Below are positions 48,275-57,141 of a stretch of 57,649 nt of DNA, in pieces. Under the pieces are notes generated by a model. It made no database searches. It was not told the DNA's origin and was given only the letters and a program-made list of their open reading frames with translations. Numbering within the stretch: the first letter of the stretch is position 1; each line of letters opens with the position of its first letter. Origin of the DNA: Hominifimenecus microfluidus (lineage in GTDB: Bacteria; Bacillota; Clostridia; Lachnospirales; Lachnospiraceae); contig JAJEQR010000022.1 of NCBI GenBank assembly GCA_020687485.1, positions 1-57,649 on the forward strand. Reading direction: 5' to 3'. Both the position numbers and the translations under genes were made by a program.

Positions 48275-48838
48275 TTATACATCCGTCTTTCTGTTCAGCT
48301 TCTCGTCCACGTAAGCAATCGCTTCCTTCTCTGCCGTAAATTCCTTACGATATCTCCAGTCACCATTGTCAGGTTCATAAATCGTAAAGCTCAGCGGCTT
48401 GGTGTTAAAGGTAATGCTGTTGCCCTTGGTGGACGCAGTATCCGTGCTCAGAATTGCTTTCGCTTTCGGATAGTAGCAGGCTTCAAAAATCGGCTTACCG
48501 GATCTCTGAAGAGTCTTATAGTATGCCAAACCGCCATAAGGTACTACGTCCGCTGCGTTATCTACCAACTCACCCTCACTGTAAGCAGAGCCGTACACAG
48601 TTCCTTCGACTTCCTTCTCCATATCATCAACTTCTACTGCCAGCGTACCGCTGATGAACTCATCACTCTTCTCTGCCAGCATATTGTTCGCATACAGCTC
48701 ACCAGTTGCAATATTCACGGTCAGCTCTGCCTTTACCAGCTTCCCCAATTCCACTGCTGCCTCGTAAGTCGGCAGCTTGCCTGCCGGCTCTTCTTTGATC
48801 GGCGCGAATTTAATGTATTTAGCTCCGAAAGATGCCAT
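48275..48838 (-). CDS. Major tail protein
   Basis: 187 residues, tail tube protein of the phi13/TP901-1-like type: MASFGAKYIKFAPI at the start, LVKAELTVNIATGELYANNMLAEKSDEFISGTLAVEVDDM and GEACYYPKAK-like FEACYYPKAKA. It polymerises into the tail tube. GGAGG lies upstream of the ATG. Expected to be highly expressed; followed on the same strand by a hairpin and the tail chaperone. Confidence 0.87.
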   Translation of the reverse strand: MASFGAKYIKFAPIKEEPAGKLPTYEAAVELGKLVKAELTVNIATGELYANNMLAEKSDEFISGTLAVEVDDMEKEVEGTVYGSAYSEGELVDNAADVVPYGGLAYYKTLQRSGKPIFEACYYPKAKAILSTDTASTKGNSITFNTKPLSFTIYEPDNGDWRYRKEFTAEKEAIAYVDEKLNRKTDV

Positions 48839-48852
48839 CTTCTATACCTCCG

Positions 48853-49275
48853 TTATAAATTTCTGCTGTTTAAAAATTGATTGTAGACTTCTGCAGCAGC
48901 TGCCGTTGTCTGCTCAGAAGAAGTTTCGACTGCCTGACGAATCCACGCCTTTGCAGGAATCCCGCGCTTAGGCGCTCCGTACTCATGAATAAATGCAACT
49001 TCCGCATTTCTCACGCCGTTCTGACGCCTGCCTTTCGGCGTAACATCAATGTAACGATTCAGTCCCTTTCGTTTCATGGTTCCCTGGATTCCGATCGATG
49101 CCTGCAGCTGTCCACTATCTACCAGCCCGTGCGCCGCTGCGGAAGCCTTTTCCGCGTTGATCACAACATCAGCCTGCGCCCGCAGCATCTCTTCCGCGAC
49201 TTCATCCGAAAGATCCGCCACCGCTTCCAGGTCATCCATCAATTCTGCCAAGCCATCAAATTCAAAGTCTGCCAT
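48853..49275 (-). CDS. HK97 gp10-type tail component
   Basis: 140 residues. FDGLAELMDDLEAVADLSDEVAEEML, GLVDSGQLQASIGI and GVRNAEVAFIHEYGAPKRGIPAKAWIRQAVE are the usual motifs of the HK97-gp10/YqbI tail-completion family. ATG 49275 was chosen because AGGGTGAC precedes it and family sequence begins there; it overlaps the upstream gene end closely. Confidence 0.87.
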   Translation of the reverse strand: MADFEFDGLAELMDDLEAVADLSDEVAEEMLRAQADVVINAEKASAAAHGLVDSGQLQASIGIQGTMKRKGLNRYIDVTPKGRRQNGVRNAEVAFIHEYGAPKRGIPAKAWIRQAVETSSEQTTAAAAEVYNQFLNSRNL

Positions 49276-49276
49276 G

Positions 49277-49597
49277 TCACCCTGCCACCTCACATTCAAT
49301 GATGTGCCGAATCAGACAGGTATCCGGGTCATATACTGTGGTCGGCTCATTTACCGCAATTCCGGCATCCTCCAGCTGATTCAGGATCTGTTCCACCATC
49401 GGATCAAAATCCTCTTCCGTGTAAAGATCGATCTGCACATCGCGAATTACTTCCTGTCTGCGGTTGGATCCGGACAACGCTCTGCCGCCCGTCTCCTGCC
49501 AGACAATATACCGACCAGAAGCTTCCTGTGCCGCTTCAAAGTGATATACCTTATCTGTGATCCGAAGAAGCAGATCACGGAGTTCCTGCAAGGTCAT
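49277..49597 (-). CDS. Tail completion (minor structural) protein
   Basis: 106 residues: LRDLLLRITDKVYHFEAAQEASGRYIVWQETG and DVQIDLYTEEDFDPMVEQILNQLED are typical of the small tail-terminator protein encoded between the head-closure and gp10-like genes. GGAGGCAG precedes the ATG at 49597; the longer open frame upstream overlaps the neighbouring gene without homology. Confidence 0.8.
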   Translation of the reverse strand: MTLQELRDLLLRITDKVYHFEAAQEASGRYIVWQETGGRALSGSNRRQEVIRDVQIDLYTEEDFDPMVEQILNQLEDAGIAVNEPTTVYDPDTCLIRHIIECEVAG

Positions 49598-49946
49598 AAT
49601 CTGCCTCCAGTTTCTGTAATGTGAGATCGGAAGATGCCGGCATGGTATCCCGGATGTGCTGCACCTGCTGAATGCGGTAAGAAATCCCATCAATCACACA
49701 GACATCCTGAGACGATACGGATATCAGATATGGAATCCGTATCACGCCCGCAATCTTCACACCGGCTTGTTTTGCCGCATAATACCGGGTAACTCCTGTC
49801 TTTCGGTTCTCATACGGAACCTGACGAAGCTTCTCTTTCAGAGCTTCCTTCGGCCGGTTGCCCGGATCTGCAGCGTTCTCCACACTGCAGATCGCGCAAA
49901 CACCATCGTTAAAAGTCTGAAATTCAATCGGTGTCTTGATTTTCAT
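49575..49946 (-). CDS. Head closure protein
   Basis: 123 residues of the phage head-closure/head-tail joining type: IEFQTFNDGVCAICSVENA at the N-terminus, YAAKQAGVKIAGVIRIPY and VIDGISYRIQQVQHIRDT. It overlaps its neighbours on both sides by about 23 bases. The family is short and variable, so assignment leans on gene order. Confidence 0.8.
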   Translation of the reverse strand: MKIKTPIEFQTFNDGVCAICSVENAADPGNRPKEALKEKLRQVPYENRKTGVTRYYAAKQAGVKIAGVIRIPYLISVSSQDVCVIDGISYRIQQVQHIRDTMPASSDLTLQKLEADYDLAGTP

Positions 49947-50208
49947 TCATTTTCTCCTCCGCCAGCTCCCGCAGTGCGATCAGATCGTGCCGGAAATTGA
50001 TCTCGAACATTTCCAGCGCGTGTGACCGGCCATATCGGACATAATCAAACAGCAGCTGCCTCGGCATACCCTCACTGTCATAATCCTGCGGAGTTCCTGC
50101 ATAATCATCTATGATCTGCTTTCCTCTCTCGATCAGGCCACGCAGGACCTGATCGGTGTCCTCATCCTCATAGGTGATCTGCAAGTACCTCCGGATGTCC
50201 TCTAACAT
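49924..50208 (-). CDS. Head-tail connector protein (gp6-like)
   Basis: 94 residues, helical: LEDIRRYLQITYEDEDTDQVLRGLIERGKQIIDDYAG is the hallmark N-terminus of the phage gp6-like DNA-packaging/connector family. AAGGAGATTGC precedes the ATG. It follows the capsid gene, the standard position. Confidence 0.88.
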   Translation of the reverse strand: MLEDIRRYLQITYEDEDTDQVLRGLIERGKQIIDDYAGTPQDYDSEGMPRQLLFDYVRYGRSHALEMFEINFRHDLIALRELAEEKMNENQDTD

Positions 50209-50224
50209 GCAATCTCCTTACCGA

Positions 50225-51418
50225 CTATGCCTCTGCCTTCGTAGTTACTGTTCCCTGTACTTTTACATTGGCCGCCGGCACCTGCAGACTGCTGATATCC
50301 AGGTACTCGAAAGCGTTATTGTCCAGCGGCGTACCATTGCCATACAGGTGAGTAGTATATACTCTGGCATCCTCCAGGAACTGCGCATGATCCGAATACT
50401 CAATCATGCCGTCCTTGCTGGTACCCATACCGGCAAAATAGCGGCTGCCAATACCTACTACCGCATGTCCTGCCGGAATGCCGGTGCTCTGAATCACCTT
50501 GGTCGGGAAAGGCAGTACATCACTCACATAGGTGCCCTGCGGAGTCAGAATCGTAGTGGCAGGCATAATTTTTGTCAGGTAATCATCCGGGTTCACTACC
50601 AGAATAACTTCCTTTACCACACGGTTTCTGCCGGACGGAGACTTGGTAAGCTTCGCCAGGATTGCTCCGTAGGAAGCAGGATCCAGAGTAGTTACTTTGG
50701 TTGCGCTCTTACGCTGATAGGTAGTTACACCGCCGCTTGCGGATCCATTTGTCAGATCTCTGGTCATACCGATCGGTTTCTTGGCTCCATCGCCGTCTAC
50801 CACTGCGCTTTCCAGTGCCAGGCCATTCGCCTCTGCCAGAATCGCGCGGACATAGCGATCCAGCCATGCCGGTCCCAGTGCCAGGAAATCCTTGCCGACA
50901 CTCATGTAAGCAGTCAGCTTGCACTGCGTCATGTCAAGGCTCTGGAATGCCCCGGACAGTTCCTTGGTGATATTGCCGCCCAGCGCATCCCACGTAGCCT
51001 GCTGGGTTCCCTGCGCATTGTACAGCCACTTCGTAATTGCCGTAGTATTGCGGAAGTCAATTGCATCCAGCAGCGGGAATTCCGAAGCGATATCCTCCAT
51101 AACCGCATCGATTACAGTCTCTGGCATTGTAACCTCGATCTTTGTTAACGCCATCTTGGGATCATTCGCATTCATCGCGGAAGCCAGCGCCTGGTAATAC
51201 TTCGTTTCCTGGCTGGTCAACATTCTCACTCCCCTGGATGCCAGGACAGCCGCGTCATTTCTTCCAGTCTCTGCTTCCTCCATCAGTGCTGCCTGCAGCG
51301 ACTCGGAGAAAGTTGCCAGGCATTCCGCCATTCCTTCCTCATCCGCGTTGCCGATCGCGGCCAGGAAGTCCTTGGAAAACGCCATCTTTGCCTGCTCAAT
51401 CAGATCTTTTGCTTTCAT
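50225..51418 (-). CDS. Major capsid protein (HK97 fold)
   Basis: 397 residues. The N-terminal helical delta-like domain (about 1-100) is followed by the HK97 core: ASEFPLLDAIDFRNTTAITKWL, SLDMTQCKLTAYMSVGKDFLALG, AILAEANGLALESAVVDGDG (E-loop/capsid region) and RYFAGMGTSKDGMIEYSDHAQF. GAGAGGAAAAACACAG precedes the ATG at 51418. The upstream protease presumably removes the N-terminal scaffold domain. Confidence 0.92.
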   Translation of the reverse strand: MKAKDLIEQAKMAFSKDFLAAIGNADEEGMAECLATFSESLQAALMEEAETGRNDAAVLASRGVRMLTSQETKYYQALASAMNANDPKMALTKIEVTMPETVIDAVMEDIASEFPLLDAIDFRNTTAITKWLYNAQGTQQATWDALGGNITKELSGAFQSLDMTQCKLTAYMSVGKDFLALGPAWLDRYVRAILAEANGLALESAVVDGDGAKKPIGMTRDLTNGSASGGVTTYQRKSATKVTTLDPASYGAILAKLTKSPSGRNRVVKEVILVVNPDDYLTKIMPATTILTPQGTYVSDVLPFPTKVIQSTGIPAGHAVVGIGSRYFAGMGTSKDGMIEYSDHAQFLEDARVYTTHLYGNGTPLDNNAFEYLDISSLQVPAANVKVQGTVTTKAEA

Positions 51419-51446
51419 CTGTGTTTTTCCTCTCTTTCTTGGTTGC

Positions 51447-52205
51447 TTATTTATTGATAAATCCGGAGAACACTTTCTGAAGTCCATTCGAAGGCTTATC
51501 CGGGATTCTTTTCTTTTCTGCTTCTTCCGGCTCGCCTGTCTTCGCGGAAACCGTAGTCTTCGGGGTCTTTGTCTCTCTCTGCTTTGTCGGAGCTCTTCCG
51601 GTCAGTTCCGCATATACACGGCTTCTTGCCGAATACTGCTGCTTTTCGTTTTCTCCAGAATCCTTGATTGCCGTAGCAAATCCGTACTGCACCGCTTCTT
51701 CCGGAAGGATCCAGCTCTCATTATCTAGCAACTCCTGCAGTTCTTCCTCGCTGATTGTCATATGTGCCCGGTACGCATTCGCCGCCGCTGTAGAAATCTT
51801 ATCTAAGTCATCCGCAGCCTTCCGCAGCTCCTTCGCATTGCCGCTGGCATAGCTCCAGGCGTTATGAATCATCAGCAGACTAGCTTCATTGATGATGCGC
51901 TCATCTCCGGCCATAAATACCACGGAAGCCGCTGAACACGCAAAACCATCACATACCGTTGTTACTTTCGCGGCATGATTTCTCAGCGCATTGTAAATTG
52001 CAAGCCCCTCCGCTACTTCTCCGCCATAGGAATTGATTCTTACGCGTATCTCAGATGCCTGGCTTTCCTGAATCAATTTGGCCAGCGTGTAACTGGAGAT
52101 ATCTGACTCCAGCCATTCCCAGCTGGTAATATCGCCGTAGATAAAAACATCAAGAATTTCATTCTCTTCCACGGCCATAAAGTATCTACTTGCTTCCTTC
52201 GCCAT
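51447..52205 (-). CDS. ClpP-like prohead protease
   Basis: 252 residues. The core has FIYGDITSW, INSYGGEVAEGLAIYNAL, catalytic Ser91 in CDGFACSAAS and His114 in LLMIHNAWS; the last 50 residues are a charged, Lys/Pro/Thr-rich tail typical of phage head-maturation proteases. It processes capsid precursors. The ATG at 52205 starts the family sequence with GGAGGTGGGAAAGGAAA upstream, and overlaps the portal gene by 20 bases. Confidence 0.92.
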   Translation of the reverse strand: MAKEASRYFMAVEENEILDVFIYGDITSWEWLESDISSYTLAKLIQESQASEIRVRINSYGGEVAEGLAIYNALRNHAAKVTTVCDGFACSAASVVFMAGDERIINEASLLMIHNAWSYASGNAKELRKAADDLDKISTAAANAYRAHMTISEEELQELLDNESWILPEEAVQYGFATAIKDSGENEKQQYSARSRVYAELTGRAPTKQRETKTPKTTVSAKTGEPEEAEKKRIPDKPSNGLQKVFSGFINK

Positions 52206-53349
52206 TTTCCTTTCCCACCTCCTGTATTTCTGCATAATTCTTCGTGATGTAATGTGTCTGTGCCTCCGGAGTTCCCAGAAGCGGCTCTCCGATCTTTCCG
52301 CGGATTTCATCAATAGAGAAGACCCCACAGCTGATCAGCTTGTCAATCTTGGCTGCCGCATCGAAGACGCCGCCAATCTCAACATTCGAAGGATCTACCA
52401 TCAGATAATTTCCTTTCATCCAGGCTTGTTCTCCGTAACGCTTCCGTGTGATTTCCTCCTGCAGCATATTGCAGAGTGGGCAGACGCTGAACTTGATAAA
52501 GTTCTCCGTCACATCCGCCGCATTGGCCGTCTCTCCTCTCAACATTGCCGGGGGAATCCGGAACGCCTGGCCGACACGGTTATAGATCTCATCCGCCATA
52601 CTCTTCACATCGTTCAGTTCACTCACATTCCGAACATTTCTTGTATGCGGCGTGTACGTAAAACCATCATAAAGCGGAAGTACAGAGCTCTTTTTCCCGA
52701 AGAAATCACGAAAACGACGATTCAACAGATCTGCCTTGATTTTTTCATAGTTATCACCAAGTTTTCCCCGTGCTACAGAGTTAATGCTGAGAATTCCTTT
52801 ATCTGCTGATGACTTCTCATAGCTTTCAATTGCAGCTTTGATGATTTCTTCGTACTGACCGCAGGTTTCCGCCAGCAACGGCTGTACATCGTCATTGTTC
52901 AGACGGAAATACAACACATCATCCGCGCTGCGATTCTTCAATGCCTTCCCACGCACCGTAATGCCGGTGTACACATCTTTCTGTGTACCGCTCTCTACAA
53001 CGCCGAACATATCCGCCACATAGAGCGAACCATTCTCCTCCACAATCAAAGCTTCGTTGTTATACAGCAGCACTTCCGCCCAGTCCTGCAGAAACTGCGT
53101 GCTGTTCTGGTTCGGATTCGGGGAATAATTCCACAGGAAGTGCTCTTTTCCCTTGAACTCCTCGGATTTCTGAAACGTCCGGAAGTCGCACTGTCCGACA
53201 GCAGCTGCAATATACCCAACAGCTGTCTGAATGGCCAGCATCTTCAGCGCAAGCATATCCGGATCTCTGCCTCCTCCGATCTCGGATTCAATTTTCTCTG
53301 TGGCTTCACTTCCAAACAGACCGGACAGCCACCGTGTAAAAAATCCCAT
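52186..53349 (-). CDS. Phage portal protein (HK97 family)
   Basis: 387 residues. KMLAIQTAVGYIAAAVGQCDFRTF, FLWNYSPNPNQNSTQFLQDWAEVLLYNNEALI, VLYFRLNNDDVQPL and GQAFRIPPAMLRGETANAADVTENFIKFSVCPL are characteristic of HK97-type portals, the ring through which DNA is packaged. AGGAGAAGCAC precedes the ATG. Terminase ends 9 bases upstream. Confidence 0.93.
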   Translation of the reverse strand: MGFFTRWLSGLFGSEATEKIESEIGGGRDPDMLALKMLAIQTAVGYIAAAVGQCDFRTFQKSEEFKGKEHFLWNYSPNPNQNSTQFLQDWAEVLLYNNEALIVEENGSLYVADMFGVVESGTQKDVYTGITVRGKALKNRSADDVLYFRLNNDDVQPLLAETCGQYEEIIKAAIESYEKSSADKGILSINSVARGKLGDNYEKIKADLLNRRFRDFFGKKSSVLPLYDGFTYTPHTRNVRNVSELNDVKSMADEIYNRVGQAFRIPPAMLRGETANAADVTENFIKFSVCPLCNMLQEEITRKRYGEQAWMKGNYLMVDPSNVEIGGVFDAAAKIDKLISCGVFSIDEIRGKIGEPLLGTPEAQTHYITKNYAEIQEVGKENGEGSK

Positions 53350-53358
53350 GTGCTTCTC

Positions 53359-55008
53359 CTAATAGGTGTAGACTTCATAGTCTTCCATCACTTCGATATC
53401 ATTTGAGCCTTGCAGATCGCCGATCAGCGTGGCCGCAGCCACCAGTGCCATAAAACCATCTGTTTTTCTGGACTTCGGTTCAATTTTCCCGTAGGTGATA
53501 TTCCCTTTATTATCCAGAATCTGCTTGGCATTGTTCGTATACCACCGCATCAGAGGGTTATCTCCCCAGATGATCCTCTGATTGGTAAACTGGCTGGTAA
53601 TCACAGGTGCGATCTGCATGATATCTGACGGGCGTATCGCCTTCAGATTGTTCGCGCCGTGCTTATCATCATCAAAACCGATGTACCGCAGCGCATTTTT
53701 CATCAAGCCCTTCCGGTAATAGTCAATCGCCAGGCGGCTGACACTATAATGCCCCGCCCGATCTTGAATCCATTCCGTGGGAGCTTCCGGCGGAATCTCC
53801 GCCTGATCCACGACCGTCAGAAGTCCTTTTGCTTCCGCATCCCGGATTGGGAATCGGATTCTACTCAGAGCGTCTGGATTATTACAAACCCAGGAATGTG
53901 TAATCCAGTACCAGATTCCCGCCTTTTCAATCAGCAGACCGGCAGCTACAAAGTCCGTAGTTGTCGCGTAATCGATTCCAGCTACTGCCAGGCATCCTTC
54001 CAGATCCGGAATTTCACGGTTCGTTGCCAGGATATTTTCCCAACTGGTAACCGCTGCTTCCACATCGCCCTGCGGTCGGTTCATCCTACGGGTCATGAAC
54101 GAACTGTTGCCGATCCGATCCAGTCGGTAATTCTCATATTCCCGGCGCATCTGATCCAGCAGCGTTGGAAAATATCTTAGGGAAGGATTGGCCTTGTGCC
54201 ACATCCGTTCCTCATCGACTTCTTCTTTCTCGTCCAGACGGCAGATAAACGGAAGCAGTCCGTTATCTGGCATTTTACCGGCCAGGATGCCTTCCGCCCG
54301 CTCGATCATGTGATCCAGTGGACCATCTCTGACGTCTCCATTCGTTGTGATGATGGTCTTCCTGGGATGCTGCTTCTTACCCAGGCCGGTTTCCGCAACT
54401 TCGATGGTCTTATAGTTCTCATACTGGTGATATTCATCGAAATCCACCTTACCAGGGCGTCCGCCGTCCTTGGTCTTGTGGTTGGAAGTTCGGAATCGAA
54501 GTTCCGATCCAGTCTTTTTATTCCGGATCACTTCCAGATTCCAGTAAAAATGCTTTTCCAGTTTGATACTTCCATCCTCCAGGATGTTATACACATCCTT
54601 AAAGGTCGTCTTGGCCTGATCCTCGGAATTGGCAAAAATATCAATGTTATACTCACGGATTCCATTCACCGGAGTCAGCAGCGCAAAATCCTCGAACGCC
54701 AGATAGCCGTTTTTCCCGGAGCCGCGCCCTACCAGACAGAACAGTTCCGGCCATCGCAGTTCCCCGTCTTCCCGGTATACGCAGTTGTGCAGCGCAAAGA
54801 CAAATTCTTCCCAGTGAAACAGTCGGTAAGGAAAATATTTCTGCAGCTTCAAATATTTTTCCAGCTGCTCTTCATTCACCGTAAGCTTCTCCTCACGGAA
54901 AATTCTGCGAGTATAACGGACCAGCTGTTTTTGTTCTTTACAGACCGGATATTCTTCCCGGTCCACGATATCAAGGTATTGATCAATGCTCTTACAGTTC
55001 GTCGTCAT
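53359..55008 (-). CDS. Terminase large subunit
   Basis: 549-residue DNA-packaging motor. ATPase domain with Walker A-like FCLVGRGSGKN (about 91-100), FANSEDQAKTTFKDVYN, Walker B VDFDEYHQYEN and the nuclease domain starting near CLAVAGIDYATTTDFVAAG. It belongs to the terminase_1/HK97-like group used with P27 small subunits. Its start overlaps the small-subunit gene by 17 bases. Confidence 0.94.
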   Translation of the reverse strand: MTTNCKSIDQYLDIVDREEYPVCKEQKQLVRYTRRIFREEKLTVNEEQLEKYLKLQKYFPYRLFHWEEFVFALHNCVYREDGELRWPELFCLVGRGSGKNGYLAFEDFALLTPVNGIREYNIDIFANSEDQAKTTFKDVYNILEDGSIKLEKHFYWNLEVIRNKKTGSELRFRTSNHKTKDGGRPGKVDFDEYHQYENYKTIEVAETGLGKKQHPRKTIITTNGDVRDGPLDHMIERAEGILAGKMPDNGLLPFICRLDEKEEVDEERMWHKANPSLRYFPTLLDQMRREYENYRLDRIGNSSFMTRRMNRPQGDVEAAVTSWENILATNREIPDLEGCLAVAGIDYATTTDFVAAGLLIEKAGIWYWITHSWVCNNPDALSRIRFPIRDAEAKGLLTVVDQAEIPPEAPTEWIQDRAGHYSVSRLAIDYYRKGLMKNALRYIGFDDDKHGANNLKAIRPSDIMQIAPVITSQFTNQRIIWGDNPLMRWYTNNAKQILDNKGNITYGKIEPKSRKTDGFMALVAAATLIGDLQGSNDIEVMEDYEVYTY

Positions 55009-55297
55009 CCTCGACTACGGTTTTTTCTGTACTCAGTCCAAGGTCCCGGAGAATTGCCAGCATCTGCCTGCTGTACATGACAGCATCCTTTACCGCCGGG
55101 TTTTCCTTCTCGTAAGGCTTCCCGCTGGCTGACAGAGTAATACAACGTGTTCCGCGCTCCTTGATATCTTCTTTCATCGCCTGGAGCTGCTCATCCATCC
55201 ACACGTAATCTTCGATCAGCGATCGAAAATGAGCGACGTCGGCGCCTTTCGCCTGAAGCTGCTCCATCAACGAATCCCTTATAGATGTTCCGTTCAT
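54992..55297 (-). CDS. Terminase small subunit (P27 family)
   Basis: 101 residues, helical: LMEQLQAKGADVAHFRSLIEDYVWMDEQLQAMKEDI and KENPAVKDAVMYSRQMLAILRDLGL are typical of the P27 small terminase C-terminal region, which recognises the packaging site. AGGAGGAAAA directly precedes ATG 55297; the frame extends upstream through a CG-rich tract (GCGCGCGCG around 55316-55327) without homology. Confidence 0.88.
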   Translation of the reverse strand: MNGTSIRDSLMEQLQAKGADVAHFRSLIEDYVWMDEQLQAMKEDIKERGTRCITLSASGKPYEKENPAVKDAVMYSRQMLAILRDLGLSTEKTVVEDDDEL

Positions 55298-55399
55298 TTT
55301 TCCTCCTGATTTTCCCGCGCGCGCGCGAAAAAGTTCCATTGTCCGGAGGGCGGCCGGTCTTCTGCCCCTGGAAATTTTTCAGATTTTTTTACCGGGGGG

Positions 55400-55699
55400 C
55401 TACCAACGCTCTTCCGTCAAGGGATTTATCGTTTTTCCGTGTTCAATATTGTGGCATTCATGACAAAGACATTCCAGATTGTCAATATCTAACGCCAGAT
55501 CCGGACGATTCCGAACGTATTGACGGTGGTGTACAACATCACAAGGAACATACAATCCTCTCTGTCTGCATCGCTGACATTCATTGTGCTGTAAGGTACG
55601 GGCCCGGGAGGCCAGCTTCTCCCACGCGGTTGATACGTAGAACTTATGCAACTCATCTTTCTGAATCAGTTCTCTGATCCATTGCTCCGTCTCTGTCAT
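55400..55699 (-). CDS. HNH endonuclease
   Basis: 99 residues: CQRCRQRG zinc pair, VVHHRQYV with the catalytic HH, and LECLCHECHNIEHG giving the second zinc pair and final His. HNH proteins next to terminase are needed for cos-site DNA packaging in HK97-type phages. CAGGAGGATAT precedes ATG 55699. Likely the first gene of the packaging module. Confidence 0.9.
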   Translation of the reverse strand: MTETEQWIRELIQKDELHKFYVSTAWEKLASRARTLQHNECQRCRQRGLYVPCDVVHHRQYVRNRPDLALDIDNLECLCHECHNIEHGKTINPLTEERW

Positions 55700-55909
55700 A
55701 TATCCTCCTGCCTCTTCTGCCCCGGGAGTGGGGGGTATGCAAAAGCTGCCGGGTCTCTGGGACACCGACAGCTTCCTTTAGGAGGAACTTCGTCTGTGGA
55801 AAAGAATACTTTCCAATCCTTGAGACTGACGCCATGCACTGAACACATTGTCAGTCTATATCGAAAAAAACGAAAAAAACGAACTTTTTTATTTTTCTCA
55901 GAAATTTTA

Positions 55910-55943
55910 AAAAAAGAGCACCAGACCCGTATGTCTGATGCTC
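55910..55943 (-). terminator. Terminator after the CopG-like gene
   Basis: AGCATCAGAC pairs with GTCTGGTGCT on the minus strand and is followed by seven T. Confidence 0.8.
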
Positions 55944-55956
55944 CTGCCTTTACATG

Positions 55957-56142
55957 CTATTCTGCTGTCTCGTTTTCGGCTTCCAGGTATTTCTGTATCG
56001 CTTCCCGGATGACCGAAGCCTTCTCCTTGCCGGCACGCTCACAATACGCACACAGCAGAGCGAAGGTTTCATCACTCAAACGCACCTTTACATCATGCGA
56101 AAGGTTTGTCTTCTCCTTCAACGGTCTTCCCATCTTTGCCAA
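55957..56142 (-). CDS. Ribbon-helix-helix (CopG-like) DNA-binding protein
   Basis: 61 residues. MGRPLKEKTN, VKVRLSDETFALLCAYCERAGKEKASVIREAIQKYLE is a ribbon-helix-helix domain. It probably regulates neighbouring phage genes. AGGAG lies 6 bases before an in-frame TTG at 56142; the ATG at 56133 is an alternative 15 bases from that site. It has its own terminator. Confidence 0.8.
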   Translation of the reverse strand: MAKMGRPLKEKTNLSHDVKVRLSDETFALLCAYCERAGKEKASVIREAIQKYLEAENETAE

Positions 56143-56298
56143 TATTTTCTCCTGTCTCTTGCCATCTTATGATCTGATGTGATATAATGCTTTAAGAGTG
56201 GGGAGCGGTGGCAAGCCCGCCCTCCCTTACTCGTTCCCAGTCGGCTACTTAGTCGGCTTTTTTGTTGTCACTCGGAAATTCAATACCAAGAATCTCCA

Positions 56299-56637
56299 TC
56301 AGGTTTCTGTATGCTTCCAGTTCCGTGCTTCCTCTGAAAATATCTTTTTATATATGCAAAGTCGTAAGTAATCCGCTTTTTGTCTGCATTTTCTTCCGAT
56401 CTGTCCCCAGGTGCAGCCATCTATCACCCTCATCCGAAATACCTGACGGGCAAGCGGATCTTCCAGACTCTCACCGAACTGCCGGATCTTCTCCATCTGT
56501 TCTTCCGCATATCTCAGCTGCTCCTGTCGTACCTCCTGCAATTCCGGATTCTCCGGATCTATCGTCTGTAATTCTTCTAACAGAATCTCTTTTGCGTCCC
56601 GGTAGTAACGATACCGCTCGCAGGTCTTTCTATCCAT
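56299..56637 (-). CDS. Phage sigma-like helix-turn-helix protein (DUF1492 type)
   Basis: 112 residues. A helical N-terminus (YYRDAKEILLEELQTIDPENPELQEVRQEQL) is followed by a region 4-like helix-turn-helix (VFRMRVIDGCTWGQIGRKCRQKADYLRLCIYKKI). Such proteins sit just before terminase in many Clostridia phages and are thought to turn on late genes, like ArpU/RinA. GCAGGAGGCAAG precedes the ATG. It lies back to back with the plus-strand operon starting at 56785. Confidence 0.78.
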   Translation of the reverse strand: MDRKTCERYRYYRDAKEILLEELQTIDPENPELQEVRQEQLRYAEEQMEKIRQFGESLEDPLARQVFRMRVIDGCTWGQIGRKCRQKADYLRLCIYKKIFSEEARNWKHTET

Positions 56638-56722
56638 CTTGCCTCCTGCTTTTCTTTGCCTTCTGTATCCCTCATTGCCTTACCCTTCCATTAAAAAAGC
56701 TCATAAAATTGTGCTTTCCCTA

Positions 56723-56751
56723 TTGACAAGCACACATTTATGTGCTATAAT
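56723..56751 (+). promoter_or_regulatory. Near-consensus promoter with palindromic spacer
   Basis: TTGACA, 17 bases, TATAAT, a perfect vegetative promoter. The spacer plus first -10 base form the palindrome AGCACACATTTATGTGCT (56729-56746), a likely repressor operator. Confidence 0.85.
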
Positions 56752-56784
56752 TACATTATCAACAAGGAAAGGAGAACGGTCGAT

Positions 56785-56901
56785 ATGTCAAGAAGAAACA
56801 CCAGAAAAACAGAGAACCTGATCAACTTGGTTATCAAGGCAGTTGCTGCAACAGCCGCCCTGATCGCATCCATTGCTCAGCTGATTCAGGCTCTCAAATA
56901 A
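56785..56901 (+). CDS. 38-residue cationic amphipathic peptide
   Basis: MSRRNTRKTENLINLVIKAV is followed by an Ala/Ile/Leu-rich helix ending QLIQALK. The N-terminus is strongly basic and the rest is one hydrophobic or amphipathic helix, like small phage membrane peptides or type I toxins. AAAGGAG lies 9 bases before the ATG and a consensus promoter is 34 bases upstream, so it is almost certainly expressed. Possibly followed by a terminator. I do not know the family. Confidence 0.7.
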   Translation: MSRRNTRKTENLINLVIKAVAATAALIASIAQLIQALK

Positions 56902-56907
56902 TCCAGA

Positions 56908-56938
56908 AGGGAGGGAACTCCCCTCCCTCTCGATTTTA
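56908..56938 (+). terminator. Possible terminator after the small peptide gene
   Basis: GGGAGGG and CCCTCCC pair around 5 bases; the following T run is short and interrupted. Confidence 0.4.
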
Positions 56939-56961
56939 CCATACTCGACCGAAAAAGTAAA

Positions 56962-57141
56962 ATGAAAGCCTTACGTTTTGATACCCTGTTTTTATTGGCT
57001 GCTGTGATCTGTGCGCTGGCTGCTGACTGGTCTGTTCCTTCCTGTGTCCTGCTTCTCAGTGCGTCTGTGTATACGCTGGCCAATGTCATTCCGCAATTAT
57101 GGAGGTATTACCATGAATCTAAAAAGCATCCGAACCAGTAA
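56962..57141 (+). CDS. Small two-helix membrane protein
   Basis: 59 residues: MKALRFDTLFLLAAVICALA and VLLLSASVYTLANVIP form two membrane helices, with a basic tail (YYHESKKHPNQ). The ribosome site is weak (AAAAAGTAAA). Its end overlaps the start of the next gene, a helix-turn-helix regulator, by 29 bases, which supports translation of both from one message. Confidence 0.55.
   Translation: MKALRFDTLFLLAAVICALAADWSVPSCVLLLSASVYTLANVIPQLWRYYHESKKHPNQ

Noticed and set aside
50174-51148. 324-codon plus-strand frame opposite the capsid gene
   Set aside because: Shadow of the major capsid protein; composition is typical of antisense frames.
55316-55327. GCGCGCGC tract before the small terminase gene
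   Set aside because: A short simple repeat with no associated structure; may be near the cos site but nothing else supports this.
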